Shown here: positions 23,066 to 34,045 of the stretch, in pieces
Position numbering within the stretch: the first letter of the stretch is position 1
Layout of the letters: each line of letters starts with the position of its first letter
Assembly: GCA_017607445.1 (NCBI GenBank)
Contig: JAEVHH010000006.1
Location: 3,162,001-3,226,000, forward strand
DNA from: Histoplasma ohiense
Taxonomy: Eukaryota; Ascomycota; Eurotiomycetes; Onygenales; Ajellomycetaceae
Length of the DNA: 64,000 bases
Direction of reading: 5' to 3'
Notes under the pieces: generated by a model
What the model was told of the DNA's origin: nothing
Database searches by the model: none
Seen by the model: only the letters and a program-made list of their open reading frames with translations
Made by a program: the position numbers and the translations under genes

Positions 23066-26000
23066 ATGAAGTTCGCCAAGTACGTCATGGGTATTCATGA
23101 CCGTTGTTCTTTCTGGTTTCAGTTACAATGAACTGATTGTTTATCAAAGGGAGCTCGAAGAGGATTTGGTACCTGAGTGGAGGGCTAAGTACTTGAATTA
23201 TAAGGTGCGCATCTGAGTGCGACCTCCTTGTATCACTGCTTCCAACACCATTCCTAACGCAGGCATTGTCTTCTAGGCTGGCAAAAAGAAGGTGAAGGCA
23301 ATATCGAGAGCACTTCGCCATGCTGAGCAGCAATCTCCTTCTGCCCATCGTAGACGTCTCAGCCATATCTTCCGCCATGAGGACCGTCCCACTGTCGATT
23401 TTCCTCCGCCACGTTCCGGCTTTCGTCAAGCGTCTGCTGCCCGAGGACTGAAATCTTTTACTCCCTTCCAACGGTCCGATTCTGCCCTACAAGACCTATC
23501 TCGTGGAAAATTTGGGGCTACTCTCGATGTTGGCATCCAGGGACGACAGCCACTGAGCCCTCTAGGGCCCCGGTGTAATGAGCCGACTGACGATGACGGA
23601 AACATTATAGCCCCCGCCCCACAGCGTGTACCAGCTTCATTCCTTCCCTCCTTGGAACTTCCAGACCCTGCCTTGGACATGGAAGACCCTCATTTCCGTC
23701 CTGGAACTCTAACCCGGAGGACACCGTGCGGCGACGTGGATGGAGCCCAAGCCTTAAACACTGCTGGGGAAGCTGGTAACGGAACAATGGAATTGATAAA
23801 TCCTCATAGCCAAAACTGTACCTCCAGCTATCCCCGGGGAGCGATCGATATAGTCCAGCCAAGTCGCCATTCAGTTCCGAGTCGAGTACTCAGTAGCCCA
23901 AAAGCTCTGTTGAAGAAGGTGTTTACTTCTAGGACACATGGTGACCATTCTACAATTCGTGGGCCTGTTGATGCATTTATGGCACTTAGGCAGAGAGAAT
24001 CGGAATTTTTTTCTTTCTTGGAGAAGGAGTTAGCAAAAATTGAATCTTTTTATCATTTCAAAGAGAAAGAGGCCACTGAGCGGCTGGGAGTGTTACGAGC
24101 CCAGCTTCATCTCATGAGAGATACTAGAGTTGGCGAGCTATTGGCCAATAAGCGGAATGCAGAGGCTAAAACCCGGCTCAATGTGGTTTCCGAGTCGGAC
24201 GTTGGTGTTTCCGCACGGAAATGGGGGGTTCCTCTAGGAAATAAGCTGGGTAAAGCAAGGTCGAGAAAAACTTCAGAAGCCATGGAGCAACTTGCAACTC
24301 CCTCGGGCCCGCTGCCTATGTGTTCCTACCCTTATGAGCAACGAGACTTCGTCCGCCGAGAAGATCTAAATGACGTTTCATATCGCTCTGCCAAAAGGAA
24401 ACTTAAAGTTGCCTTGATAGAGTTTTATCGTGGTCTGGAGCTCCTCAAGGCCTATGCTGACCTAAACCGAAAAGGGTTTCGCAAAATGAACAAAAAGTAC
24501 GACAAGGTTACCACCGCACGCCCGGCTGGTCACTACGTTTCAGAGAAGGTCAACAAGGCATGGTTTGTCCAAAGCGAGGTTGTTGAAAATCACATGGTGT
24601 CCGTCGAGGACCTTTACGCGCGCTATTTTGAGAGAGGCAATCGTAAGGTTGCCATTCGGAAACTTCGCAGCAAGACCTCAAGAACCTATGATTATTCTTC
24701 CAATGCCTTTCGTAATGGCTTGATGTTTTCAGGAGGCGTCGTCCTTGGCGTTCAGGGTTTGACATATGCAGTGCACTTGTTGTTCCATGGGGATCCTCAA
24801 GTCCGCCTTTACACCGCTTACTTGCTCCAGGTTTGTTGAGTTGTTGCTGCTATTGCCGTTTATGGTTTGCTAATTTACTAAATTCAGATCTACGGCGGTT
24901 ATTTCCTCGCTCTCTTCCATTTTCTTCTTTTTTGTATGGATTGTAAAATTTGGGGTGCCAGCAAAATCAATTATGCCTTCGTTTTTGAATTTGATACTCG
25001 TCATGTACTGGATTGGCGTGAACTGTTGGAGGTAACCTATCAATACATAAAATATTTTTATCCATTCACTAGCTAACGGACAGTGCAGGTACCCTGTCTT
25101 TTTGTCCTATTACTTGGGATAATTCTATTTTTAAACTTCCGCTGGGTGAATAGCTTATACATTTACTGGCCTATTCTTCTGATAGGCATCACCCTGCTCA
25201 TTTTGTTTATTCCCATACCTTTATTCTATCATCGAAGTAGAAGATGGTGGGCATATTCAAATGTAAGCAACACTGATGCTCATCTCGCCCCTTTCGCCTA
25301 TTCCAACTGTAATTATTCTAATGTTGCGCAGTGGCGCCTTTTACTGGCGGGTTTCTATCCTGTCGAGTTTCGAGACTTTTTCCTGGGTGATATGTACTGC
25401 TCCCAAGTATATGCTATGAGTGTAAGTAATTCCTCAATAAAAGCACATCGAGGCAAGAAGCTAACAGCATCGAAGAATATTGCATTATCCTTCTGTCTAT
25501 ATAGCAAGGGATGGGATAACGCGCCAAGGTGCAATTCCTCACACTCACGAGTGATGGGCTTCTTTTCGACAGTTCCATCTATCTGGCGCTCCTTCCAATG
25601 CCTCCGACGTTATTTCGATACTAGAAATGCTTTCCCCCACATTGCAAATCTAGGAAAATATTCTTTTTCAATCCTCTACTACATGACCCTTAGCCTATAC
25701 CGAATTCAGAGAGTGGACCAGGCTCGGGCCATCTTCATAACCTGTGCTTCTATTAACTCGGTCTATGCCTCCATTTGGGACCTTGCCATGGACTGGAGTC
25801 TATGTAACCCCTATTCCAAGAACCGCTTCCTTCGGGATTCTCTAGCCTTCCACAGTCACTGGGTGTATTACTTAGCGATGGCCATTGATCCAATTCTCCG
25901 TTTCAACTGGATATTATACGCCACTTTCCCCCATGGTTATCAGCACTCGGCCATCCTGAGTTTCTTCCTCGCGTTCTCCGAGGTATGCCGAAGGGGAATG

Positions 26001-26453
26001 TGGTCGATTTTCCGCGTCGAGAACGAGCACTGTACGAACGTCTCACGGTTCCGGGCTTCACGCGATGTCCCGCTTCCCTACGAAATCCCATCCCAAGCTA
26101 GGATCTCAGTTGGGCGATTGGAAGAGCAAAATTTCCTCACACCGCAACTGAGTTTTTTGAGCAGCTCCCAAGCCGCGACAGATAGCGATGAGGATAATCA
26201 GCCGGGCCCAAGTCCGCAACGCAGGATACCAAGTTCACTGGAAATCCCACGGACACTGTCTCGCGTAGGTACCATGCTTGCAACGGCGCATGCGCAAGAT
26301 TTTGAACGCAGAAAGCAGCCAGGGATTCTGGAAAATAGTTCCCAAGGCGATCATCCGACTTCACGACACGACAAAGAAAATTGTAGTACCGATGAAGAAG
26401 GAGGGGGTGTGGAATATGGCGAAGGGAAACATGATGAGGAACATGACTTTTGA
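23066..26453 (+). CDS. SYG1: SYG1/XPR1-type SPX-EXS phosphate transporter
   Basis: The spliced product is 1002 aa in seven exons: 23066-23079, 23150-23204, 23277-24830, 24888-25031, 25089-25262, 25332-25421 and 25476-26453. The N-terminus MKFAKELEEDLVPEWRAKYL is the start of an SPX domain, which by family binds inositol (pyro)phosphates. Like other fungal homologues it has a long low-complexity insertion (about residues 35-210). The basic SPX cluster KKYDK is at 429-433. Hydrophobic segments follow from about residue 500 (GLMFSGGVVLGVQGLTYAVH) and in exons 4-5. The EXS domain spans exons 6-7 and contains WRLLLAGFYPVEFRDFFLGD, CNSSHSRVMGFFSTVP, SIWDLAMDWSL and FRVENEH (about 857-863). The tail is acidic and Ser/Pro-rich. 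The family acts in phosphate export or Golgi/plasma-membrane phosphate homeostasis; transport was not shown here. The gene is intact with no signs of hypermutation. Confidence 0.92.
23080..23149 (+). other. Intron 1 of SYG1 with two in-frame 3' splice sites
   Basis: The donor is GTACGT at 23080. The acceptor ending at 23149 (ATCAAAG) restores the conserved MKFAKELEED and has CTGAT 15 bp upstream. An alternative acceptor at 23121-23122 (GGTTTCAG) would keep the frame and add nine residues (starting NYNELIVYQ) inside the SPX N-terminus. The family consensus favours the downstream site. Confidence 0.7.
25263..25475 (+). other. Introns 5 and 6 of SYG1, both multiples of three without stops
   Basis: Intron 5 is 25263-25331 (69 bp, GTAAGC...GCGCAG). 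Intron 6 is 25422-25475 (54 bp, GTAAGT, branch CTAAC, acceptor GAAG). Neither contains an in-frame stop, so an unspliced message would stay open from exon 5 to the end. Removal restores the conserved junctions AYSN-WRLLL and YAMS-NIAL. Confidence 0.8.
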
Positions 26454-27914
26454 GATATTGAACGCATATTTATGAGGTCATTTTCTTTCGTTCTCACTTT
26501 TTGCTTTTCTCTCTCTCTTTTTTTAAACCTTTTGAATATTCTCATGCCTTCCAAAAAGTACGATATTTGATGCTATATATTTACATTTATAGATAGATAT
26601 TTCTTACATAAAAATACACCCAAGTTAACACAAGAAGATAATTTCTCGAGAGGCAGCTAGTTTGACTGCACTTGTCTAACTCTGCTGATATGCCTCTCAT
26701 TTTCTCCCCCCTTCTCAATCAATTCATTTTTATGGTATAGATAGTGCTAGAGGTATATTCCAGCTAATACACATTATATTACAAAATAATTCTTGTACAA
26801 GTACAGATGCTCCTGCGAAAAGTTTTGACTTGCGCTAATACTTTAAGCTGAAATGCTGATACCGGCATTAAGTGTTGTGTTGCATCTCTTAATGAAAAGG
26901 AGAGGGAGTCCCAGGGGGCTTATAGAGGCCAACACCCCTAGCCTACCCGCTAGCTCAGTCTCTAAATTCCAGGTGGTGTGGCCTGGAGATACAATACACT
27001 AGTAAGGATATTTCAAGGTAAATTCTTAGCATGAGACAAAACTTTTCGCAGCGGCATCTGTATATACGACCTTATAATAGATCTTACCATTGCATTTTAT
27101 GAAGGGGGAAGTCTGAGAGTCTGATGTCAGTGTCGATCTATCGCTGTAATTATGATTTAAGTATAGATCTGTAACTGGATCACGCGAGGTGCCAGGTTTA
27201 ACTACTCGATCAAAAAGGTTACACACAATCACAGCCACTGCTGTTATCGGAGCCTATATATACGGTATATAAAGTTAGGTATCCCTTGAGATACCTAGGC
27301 CTTCCGGCCCTCGCAGCATGACAATCCTATTCGGTATTTTTAAAGTTGATGGTAAAGAGTTGGGTAGGAAAGGTTTAAGATCATATAAATATTAGTTAGA
27401 TAAACTTAAAAAAAAATCAATCCCCTTTGGCAGCTAAAAGAACACTTTCTTTTTGAAACTAGTTTTGGTCATGATTTTTGCTTGATAGTCTGATCTGAAA
27501 AAACGTTCCGGGAGGTGATAATCGAATTCGCTCGCCTGTTCGGTATCAACGATGGCTAACGTAGCTTCTCAAGGTTAAATCTTGACTGTCAAGTTGCCTA
27601 AGGCATGCTGATGCTAAAACTGGGGTTGCGGCTCCAGGGAGCAGAAGTATCTCTTTACATTTATACTCTGTATACCACGAGACAGCACCAAAACTTGGAA
27701 ATACACCAAACCATCGACATGCCTTGGTCAATTGGAGTGATAGTGCTGGTGTAGCCCTCGATATCCCCAGCCCAATTCCTAAACCGCTGGCAAGGCGGGG
27801 CGTGTGTGGCTTCCAAGTTTCCTCCTCCTCAGCGGAGGAGCCAGGATGTGGGTTCGCGACAAAGCGCTCATATCTGATCGCGCACTTCACTTCCTCAAGC
27901 ACTCAGGCACAAAA
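26454..27914. other. Intergenic region downstream of SYG1
   Basis: No gene is supported. Just after the stop there is a T-rich stretch (26480-26530), a plausible 3' UTR/terminator. Short open frames on both strands (for example 27902-27546 minus) have no recognisable features. An imperfect inverted pair AGGCCAACACC / GGTGTGGCCT occurs at 26926-26983. Confidence 0.5.
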
Positions 27915-28005
27915 TGTTGGCCCTAGGCTGCCTATCACGGACTAGCGCACCGCACATATATTCCTCAGCTGCCGACATGCTAATACAAACCACTTAGACG
28001 TCCCA
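27915..28005 (-). repeat. 90-bp inverted repeat flanking the SYG1 gene, right copy
   Basis: Reverse complement of 22571-22660 with about four or five differences. The two copies are 5.25 kb apart and enclose the SYG1 gene. Differences include GGGACGT here against GGGATGT at the left copy, a CpG-type transition on the AT-rich side. Confidence 0.85.
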
Positions 28006-28764
28006 CACAAAACGACAGATGGTGTGCGTGCACCTATGTCTCAGGTGTTGTAGCACAAGCGAAGCCGCTGGACTGTAGCATCGGGGTGGCTGGACGGAAC
28101 TTTGACCACGCACTCCTAGCCACCAACTCCCACCAGTCACCAACATCGCTGGCTGAACCTGCTGTGACGGTGTTGCCCAATGATAAACGATGTTGTGCCG
28201 TTGAGATGACGCTTGTCCTTACTAGTGCCATCCCATGTTCCCCGCTATTACCAGAGGGAGAACACTTCAACCAACGAGTCCTGCACGCAAACTGAGTGTT
28301 TGGATGAACATCTGGCGACGAATCGCGCTGGTTGCCTCGTCGTATCTCTTCGCCCCAGCAACATCCACGCGAAATTATCACTGCCGCCTATCTGCTCACC
28401 GATAGCGCGCTGATTTCACCGTGTCGTCGGGACCGTGACGTGACCACTGATGGGCCCTCAGTTGGTATCGTGATTGACCGACTACTTCTCCTGTCTGAGA
28501 GTCCTTATTTCGTGCCCTGTGTCCTGACTGCCGAATACGACCTGTTTATGTGCGTTTCCTCGTCATTCAAATCTCCCAATATCATCTTTCGGTTTTTTCT
28601 GGCTGCATAATGTTCAATAACCGGCCCACACCTTTGGAGCCAAATATCTGCGAACGCACTCAAGCACTCTACATACAACATTTCCAGTCTTCATTATCGG
28701 GAAAATCTGTGGCGCTTGAACCTGTACCTTTCCGACTTCTTGAACAAGGGCCGTAATATCCATC
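28006..28764. promoter_or_regulatory. Upstream region of the downstream gene
   Basis: GC-balanced, CpG-containing unique sequence. It holds pyrimidine-rich stretches (CTACTTCTCCTGTCTG near 28480-28500; TTTCCAGTCTTC near 28680), which are common in fungal promoters, but no clear TATA box. No convincing gene: the short open frames overlap on both strands. Confidence 0.4.
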
Positions 28765-30887
28765 ATGACGCCCACCCGTCTTGAGGAACTGGATGTTTTC
28801 GATGATCACCCTTCATTAACCGCCTCCCTCGAGGACTTCGAGGACTCTTCGCGCCCTTCGCCCCTCCTCGACCTCCCCTCTCAGCACTCCGGGTTCCAGT
28901 CCGAAACCATAAATGATCATGATCCGGAAACAGATATAGACTCTAGTGCTGGTGACCCATGGTCGCCACCAGGATACCAACAACGGAGGTATATCTTGCA
29001 ACAGCAACACTTTCCTCCAACAACGGGCAGTGCTTGGTACCGACATCAACCATATCTGCGCGACAAGCCATATTTTGGACCGCCATATGATTTCAGCCCA
29101 TTGCGGTCGAGAGAAGTTAGCCCGCAATATGAGGATGCCCTGGAGAAACCCATCGGCTCTGGAGATGACCCCACCGACCTGACGATACCCGCAAATATAC
29201 CATTGCCCATGGGTGCCGATTCACCGCAGAAGGGCAGGTCTCCTAGTCCCGCACCATCAATAAGGCTCGAAGAAAAAACCGGGGTGGAGGAAGAAACCAA
29301 TATTAATAATACAAAGGACACACTTGAACTGTTGCCGGAGGAGCTTGCGCCGGATTATTTTACAAATTGTAATATATTTTCAATTTTTCCCAATCCATTT
29401 TAAACTAATTTTTCGTTCCCATAAGCTCCGGCATGTCAGATATATCCTTTCTCTCGTTCAGAAGCTAACATTTCGTAGATATCCGTTTCGCGGTGCGCGC
29501 GGAAGTTCAACATCGGGAACCTTTTGTTGCAATTTTCAACTGTGTCAGCCAGAGAATTAACTCTATGACTAAAAGCCGCACAAACACCGTGTTATCATTT
29601 CTCATAGGCATTATATCCTTCTTGATCATTCGTGCATTTTTGCTTCCCCCTATCCCCCTCCCTGTTCCTGATCTCGTCAAACTTTCCGGCCTCGCACGAT
29701 CTTTCGAGCCACTAATATACTACTCTGAGAATGGGGTACAGCAAATCGGCGCTTTGCAAGAAACCGGAGTCGCTGTCTGGGATTTGGGTGAATCTGTGCG
29801 TGCCACAAATATGACAAGCGCCCCGATCATCGTACGCCAGCTCGACGAGCTCTCCGAATCTCTCAAGACCCTCTCTCTAGAACTCACCCGCTTTTTCGCC
29901 AATATCGACGCTGACATCGACTCCATACTAATCGTCATGGACTGGGCGAAACGTGAGCTGGGGGCCCTCTCATCACAGCCCGCCAACTCCCTCCCTTCCA
30001 TCTTCTTTGACAACTTTCACTCCATCCTCTGGCGCCTCGGCGCTCTTGAAACTGCCACAACAACATTACCAGACGGCAGTAAATCTCCCCTTCCTTCCCC
30101 TAGCCGCCTAGGCTCTCTCATTACTACTATGTTCGGTACTACACGTTCTCAACGCACCCACCGCACCCTCACCCATACCTTCACCGAATTCCTCTCCGTT
30201 CTTGAGGAGTCGATAAACAGCGAGCTGACTCATTCTGCTGCCCTCTTCGCTCTCTTCGAGTCCATAGACCGCCAGTTCTTGAACCTGCAGCGCACGGTTG
30301 TACGCGAGTCAGATGCGCAGGAACGTGCAGAGGGCGAGATGCTCTCATCACTGTGGACGCGCGTACTCGGCCCCAACGCTGCCGCGCTGCGAAAGTATGA
30401 AAAGAACCGCCAGTTACTGTCATCTGTGCGGCAGCGGACGGTTGCCAATAAACATCTGCTAATGGACCATCGCGGGAAGCTGTTGACCCTCAAGGTGAAC
30501 CTGGAGACATTGAGGAGGAAGTTGGTTAGTCAGCTGGTCAGGAGAAATGGCTCGGCTAGTTTTGAGCTATTAGGGGTTAGTAGTCGATGTAGTAGTGCAG
30601 GGGATTGGGAGTGCGTGGGGAGAGGGATTGGGAGTGGTGCGCAGGGTTCGGTGGAGTTATTGGTTGAAGGCCAGATCAAAGGTCTTGAAGGTGCATATGA
30701 GTATTTAAAGGGGGTGAGGGAGAGACAGAAGGCGAAGTTAATGGAAATGGTCTACGGGGCGGGAAGTCGAAAGACCGTCACTGGATCTGGGCTTGGATTA
30801 TTGGATGGGCTTTCCGGGGGGGCCCCGTTGGGATCTGACGCTGGAGCTGGAGCTGGAGCTGGAGCACCTGGCGGCGGAGGAACATGA
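28765..30887 (+). CDS. Conserved-type membrane/coiled-coil protein of unknown function
   Basis: Two exons, 28765-29368 and 29479-30887, separated by a 110-bp intron (GTAATA, branch GCTAACA, acceptor GTAG), give 670 aa. The start at 28765 (CATCATGACG) is the first ATG of the frame. Residues 1-200 are polar, acidic and Pro/Ser-rich, probably disordered (EELDVFDDHPSLTASLEDFE; DPWSPPGYQQRR). A single hydrophobic segment at about 239-257 (VLSFLIGIISFLIIRAFLL) follows a basic stretch (MTKSRTN). The rest is helical with heptad-like Leu/Arg spacing (about 290-580), and the C-terminus is Gly/Ala-rich with a GGAGCT hexanucleotide repeat at 30839-30865 (GAGAGAGA). I recognise no named domain. It is likely a membrane-anchored cytosolic or nuclear-envelope coiled-coil protein; this is inference. 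Confidence 0.8.
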
Positions 30888-31262
30888 TGACCCTCTGGAC
30901 AAATCTTTAGCAATTCACGATGCCATTTCATCCATGTACTCTTTCCTACTTTGGTTCACTCTTTTGGCTTTATTTTGTATTTAATTTTAATTTTTAAGTT
31001 GAGCGCACAGGTGTTTGAGGGGTTAGTATTTCTTTGAGCTTGTTCAGCGAAACAAACTGCAGGAATTATCTATTTGATAGCGGAGTATAGTTTTATCTAC
31101 TCCGTACCTAGTCTGATGTTGTCTGTTGCACTTGAGAATAACACCGATGTCTCTGTAAATAATCAGAAAGATTCAAGTTATTTTAAAATAACAAAGAAAT
31201 ATTGTTAAAGGAGAGAATGAGGAAGGAAATCTAAAATAAACTCAACTAGTTTATGGATATAC
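30888..31262. other. 3' flank of the gene island
   Basis: Probable 3' UTR (TTTAATTTTAATTTTTAAG near 30980), then AT-rich unique sequence. An inverted pair GGAGTATAG...CTACTCC lies at 31082-31106. No gene is seen. Confidence 0.5.
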
Positions 31263-31525
31263 TAACCGTGCCAAGCGCATCTCACTAACTCCCATTAGTG
31301 AGTGCGCCACACCGTAATGGAATCCACACTGTAATGGAATTCTTTGAATTATTCTTATTCTTCATATTCTTTTTCTAATTAATCACCGCCACCACCATGT
31401 CTAAATCACTCAAAAATATCGAAGATCAACTTAGAAAAGCCATTGATATGTTAGAGAACAATTCAAATCTACATATCAAGCTGATGATATGAGAATTCAA
31501 TGTTCCATATTCAATCTTGTATATA
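31263..31525 (+). mobile_element. Pogo/Fot1-like DNA transposon, 5' fragment
   Basis: A CpG-retaining terminal region with an inverted hairpin (GCGCATCTCACTAA / TTAGTGAGTGCGC at 31274-31306) is followed at 31397 by an ORF start reading MSKSLKNIEDQLRKAIDMLE. The continuing text NNSNLHI...EFNVPYS matches the layout of the N-terminal helix-turn-helix of Fot1/pogo transposases (a helical 'ALxxL...I..A...YNVP' pattern). The frame breaks by TGA after about 32 codons and runs into AT microsatellite at 31514. A fragment only; no catalytic region is seen. Confidence 0.5.
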
Positions 31526-31555
31526 TATATGTATATATAGATTTAACATCCCAGA

Positions 31556-31580
31556 GAAACACAGACAGTGTCTGTGTTTC
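31556..31580. repeat. Perfect 12-bp palindrome with 1-nt spacer
   Basis: GAAACACAGACA, then G, then TGTCTGTGTTTC. It lies just beyond the transposon fragment in AT-rich sequence. Function unknown. Confidence 0.8.
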
Positions 31581-31881
31581 AGAAGTCTTTCAAAGGATAT
31601 GAGAATGTACTACACTGAAGAGATTTCAATATACACAGAGAGAGAGAAAACAGAAATTAGATGACTATTCTTGAAAAGATTCAGTTTATTGAATTTGAAT
31701 TTTTAGAGCTGTGTAGACTGGCCGTGTGACCATGCATGGGACTGGGACTAAATATTTCTCCAGTCCCATTATCAAATTTCTTAGTCCTGGTCCCATATAG
31801 TGTTTATTAAATTAGTCACTTTACACTGTTTATATTATAAATCTAGTCCCAGGTCATGTTCTTCTTATAAATTACTGATTC

Positions 31882-31928
31882 TGGTCCCATTTGGTCCCAT
31901 TTTAACAAAATGGGACCAAATGGGACCA
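31882..31928. repeat. Perfect 22-bp inverted repeat (GGGACC hairpin)
   Basis: The arms 31882-31903 and 31907-31928 are perfect complements, each holding two TGGTCCCATT units, with a 3-nt loop (AAC). Related GGGACT/AGTCCC units stand at 31738-31785, 31844, 32353 and 32385, and the phrases AGTCACTTTACA and TCATGTTCTT recur two or three times between 31810 and 32490. It looks like the end structure of a small unclassified repeat. Confidence 0.8.
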
Positions 31929-32037
31929 TGATTTACTCTATATAGATGATATAATGCTATGAGTGTTACCAAAAATCATTACCTATCAAAAGAAGTTTAG
32001 TGTGTTTATGCTCTAGTTCTATTTTGAACTAGTAATG

Positions 32038-32295
32038 ATAGTGATAGATAGATTCGCCGCGGTAGATAGGTTGGCAGCGATAGATTAGCAGCGATAGATT
32101 AGCAGCGATAGATAGATTAGCAGCAGCAATAGATTAGCAGCGATAGATAGATTGGCAGCAGCAATAGATTAGCAGCAATAGATAGATTGGCAGTGGTAGA
32201 TAAATTGGCAGCGATAGATAGGTTGGCAGCGATAGATAGATTGGCAGCGATAGCTTAGCAGCAATAGATAGATTGGCAGCACTAGATAGAGGCGA
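32038..32295. repeat. Minisatellite of GATAGATTGGCAGC units
   Basis: About 14 imperfect tandem units built from GATA(GATA)-GATT(A/G)GCAGC, with unit length varying between about 14 and 22 bp. Some units keep CpG (GCGATAG) while others carry CAATAG, so mutation is partial. No spacer/repeat regularity of the CRISPR kind. Confidence 0.85.
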
Positions 32296-32952
32296 TATCT
32301 CCACCAATCATATCATCAGATTGATATCTAAGATATGTATTATATAATCATCAGAATGGGACCAAACCTCAGTCAAAATCATAGTCAGTCCCAGATCATG
32401 TTCTTATTTTTGATAGTCAGTCACTTTACATGAAATATCAAGATTTATTAGTCTCATTTCACTCATGTTCTAATAATTCTAGTCACTTTACACTCTCATT
32501 CTGATTCTGATTCCACTGAAAATCACACCAAGAAATGGACTGGAATCAAATCAAATCAAATTAAATATGAAATTCATGATCTCACTGATCAGTCTAGAGC
32601 TGTATATCTACTTTTGATCTGATGTATGATTATTCATAGTAAAGCTATAATGTGATTTCTCAAAAAGATCACTGATGCTGTGTTTGAAAGACTTTACAGT
32701 AAATGAAGAGAAATATCTCTCTCAATCAATCAAAAAACTGTCTATACTGTTTACATCAGAGAAGAAAGATAAAAAAAATAAATGAAAGAAAAAAAAAGTA
32801 TATATTTTAAAATGAAATATATAAAAAAATAATAAGAGAAAGACTATATCATTTGTGATATTTTATAATCATATAATCTGACACAGATCTAAGAAAAAAG
32901 AAGAGAGAGCATTGAAAAAAATTATAAAAAGAAAAAAAATAGAGTGTAAAAG
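32296..32952. other. AT-rich stretch between minisatellite and family-B remnant
   Basis: No gene is seen. It includes the second set of GGGACC / AGTCCC motifs (32353-32500) and A-rich low complexity (32770-32945). Confidence 0.5.
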
Positions 32953-33713
32953 TGTAATATATTTGTTTATTATTTTCTTATTATGTTATCTTCATTTATT
33001 CTTACCTCTTTTTATTATGCTCTTGCTACTGCTATTTCTATATGTATATATATATCAATGTATGTATTTCACACATCTTCTTTCTCTTTTTTTTTTTTTT
33101 AGTGATTAGTTATACTATATTTCTACACTATTAGTACTTCTATATTACTATTGCTATTATTTCTACTATACTATATACTATCTTCTACTATTTACTTTTT
33201 ACACTGTTATCATCTCTTACAGTTTCTAATCACTCAATCTTTGAGAGATGATCTGTTGAGTAATAGTCATAATTTACTCACAGCATTCACTGTACTCATA
33301 CTATCACTGAATCAGAAGCAATAAACATTAGTAAAGAAAACTGTGAAGTATATATTTCTATCACTGAAAGTATACAACAAATATTATTCTTTTTTATAAA
33401 ATCAGATTCTGAGTATAATTCAGAAGAGAACATCTCTTCTGAAGATTTAAATACAATTGAAACTGAAAAAATAACTGTGACTAGAAGAATCAAGAAGTTA
33501 CAGACTGAGAAGAAATTGTAAAAACTTCAACATCAATGCAATACTTTATTGCAGAAATTGAATGAAATTATCTCAGTCACTCAAAATACACTCAAAGTAT
33601 ATCTGAATCATGATAGAGATGCAATTAGTGTGGATTATAACTGTGAAAATATCACAAACATTCTCAGATCACTGAAATCTACACTACAAACATTTAACAT
33701 TTTAGTAAAAAGC
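32953..33713 (+). mobile_element. Family-B remnant: 5' LTR plus start of gag
   Basis: The LTR spans 32953-33221 (TGTAATATATTTG ... CATCTCTTACA), followed by leader and gag sequence that parallels 34306-34800. LTR segment AGTGATTAG (33101-33109) is exactly complementary to CTAATCACT (33226-33234) just after the LTR. The gag start is broken off at 33713 by the family-C LTR. Confidence 0.8.
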
Positions 33714-34012
33714 TGTAATAGATGCAACAGAAATATCTATATGAGAAAATAATTATATAGCAATAGAAAGATATAGAACATATCAGAATCAATTATAATA
33801 AATAAAATATAATGATAATATTATCTATATAATACTCACTGATATCTGTAGATCTTAGAAGATCAGTGATTAACTTTGAATAACAGAGATTACTATCTTC
33901 TTAATATTCTTTGTATATACTTCACATTATTTTTATAATTATATCTACAATTATTTCTTACAATTCAAATCACTCTAAACTTTATCTGAGTAATCTGTTG
34001 TTACACACATTT
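33714..34012 (+). mobile_element. Family-C remnant: 5' LTR plus leader
   Basis: The LTR is 33714-33962 (249 bp, shortened by small deletions), from TGTAATAGATGC to TTTCTTACA. It is followed by about 50 bp of family-C leader (TCACTCTAAACTTTATCTGAG). It interrupts the family-B gag to its left and is itself broken by the family-A LTR at 34013. Confidence 0.75.
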
Positions 34013-34045
34013 TGTGATGAGTTAGTATCTGTTAGTAATTAATTT
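34013..34045 (+). repeat. Family-A LTR, left piece (continues at 55801-56242)
   Basis: TGTGATGAGTTAGTATCTGT, the start of a family-A LTR, breaks off at 34045 where element B inserted. The LTR resumes at 55801 after the duplicated AATTT. The two pieces together make about 470 bp of LTR. Confidence 0.85.

Noticed and set aside
23085..24765. Several minus-strand open frames of 70-130 codons opposite SYG1
   Set aside because: They mirror the GC-balanced coding frame on the + strand and show no domain, start context or intron structure of their own.
27546..27902. 118-codon minus-strand ORF between the two island genes
   Set aside because: No recognisable motif, overlaps another open frame on the + strand, and ends at the 90-bp repeat. 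Probably chance.
31397..31520. Complete transposase gene
   Set aside because: Only the first 30-40 codons are recognisable before a stop and an AT microsatellite; no catalytic domain follows.
32038..32295. Possible CRISPR array
   Set aside because: Units are contiguous, variable in length and have no unique spacers. This is a minisatellite in a eukaryotic genome.
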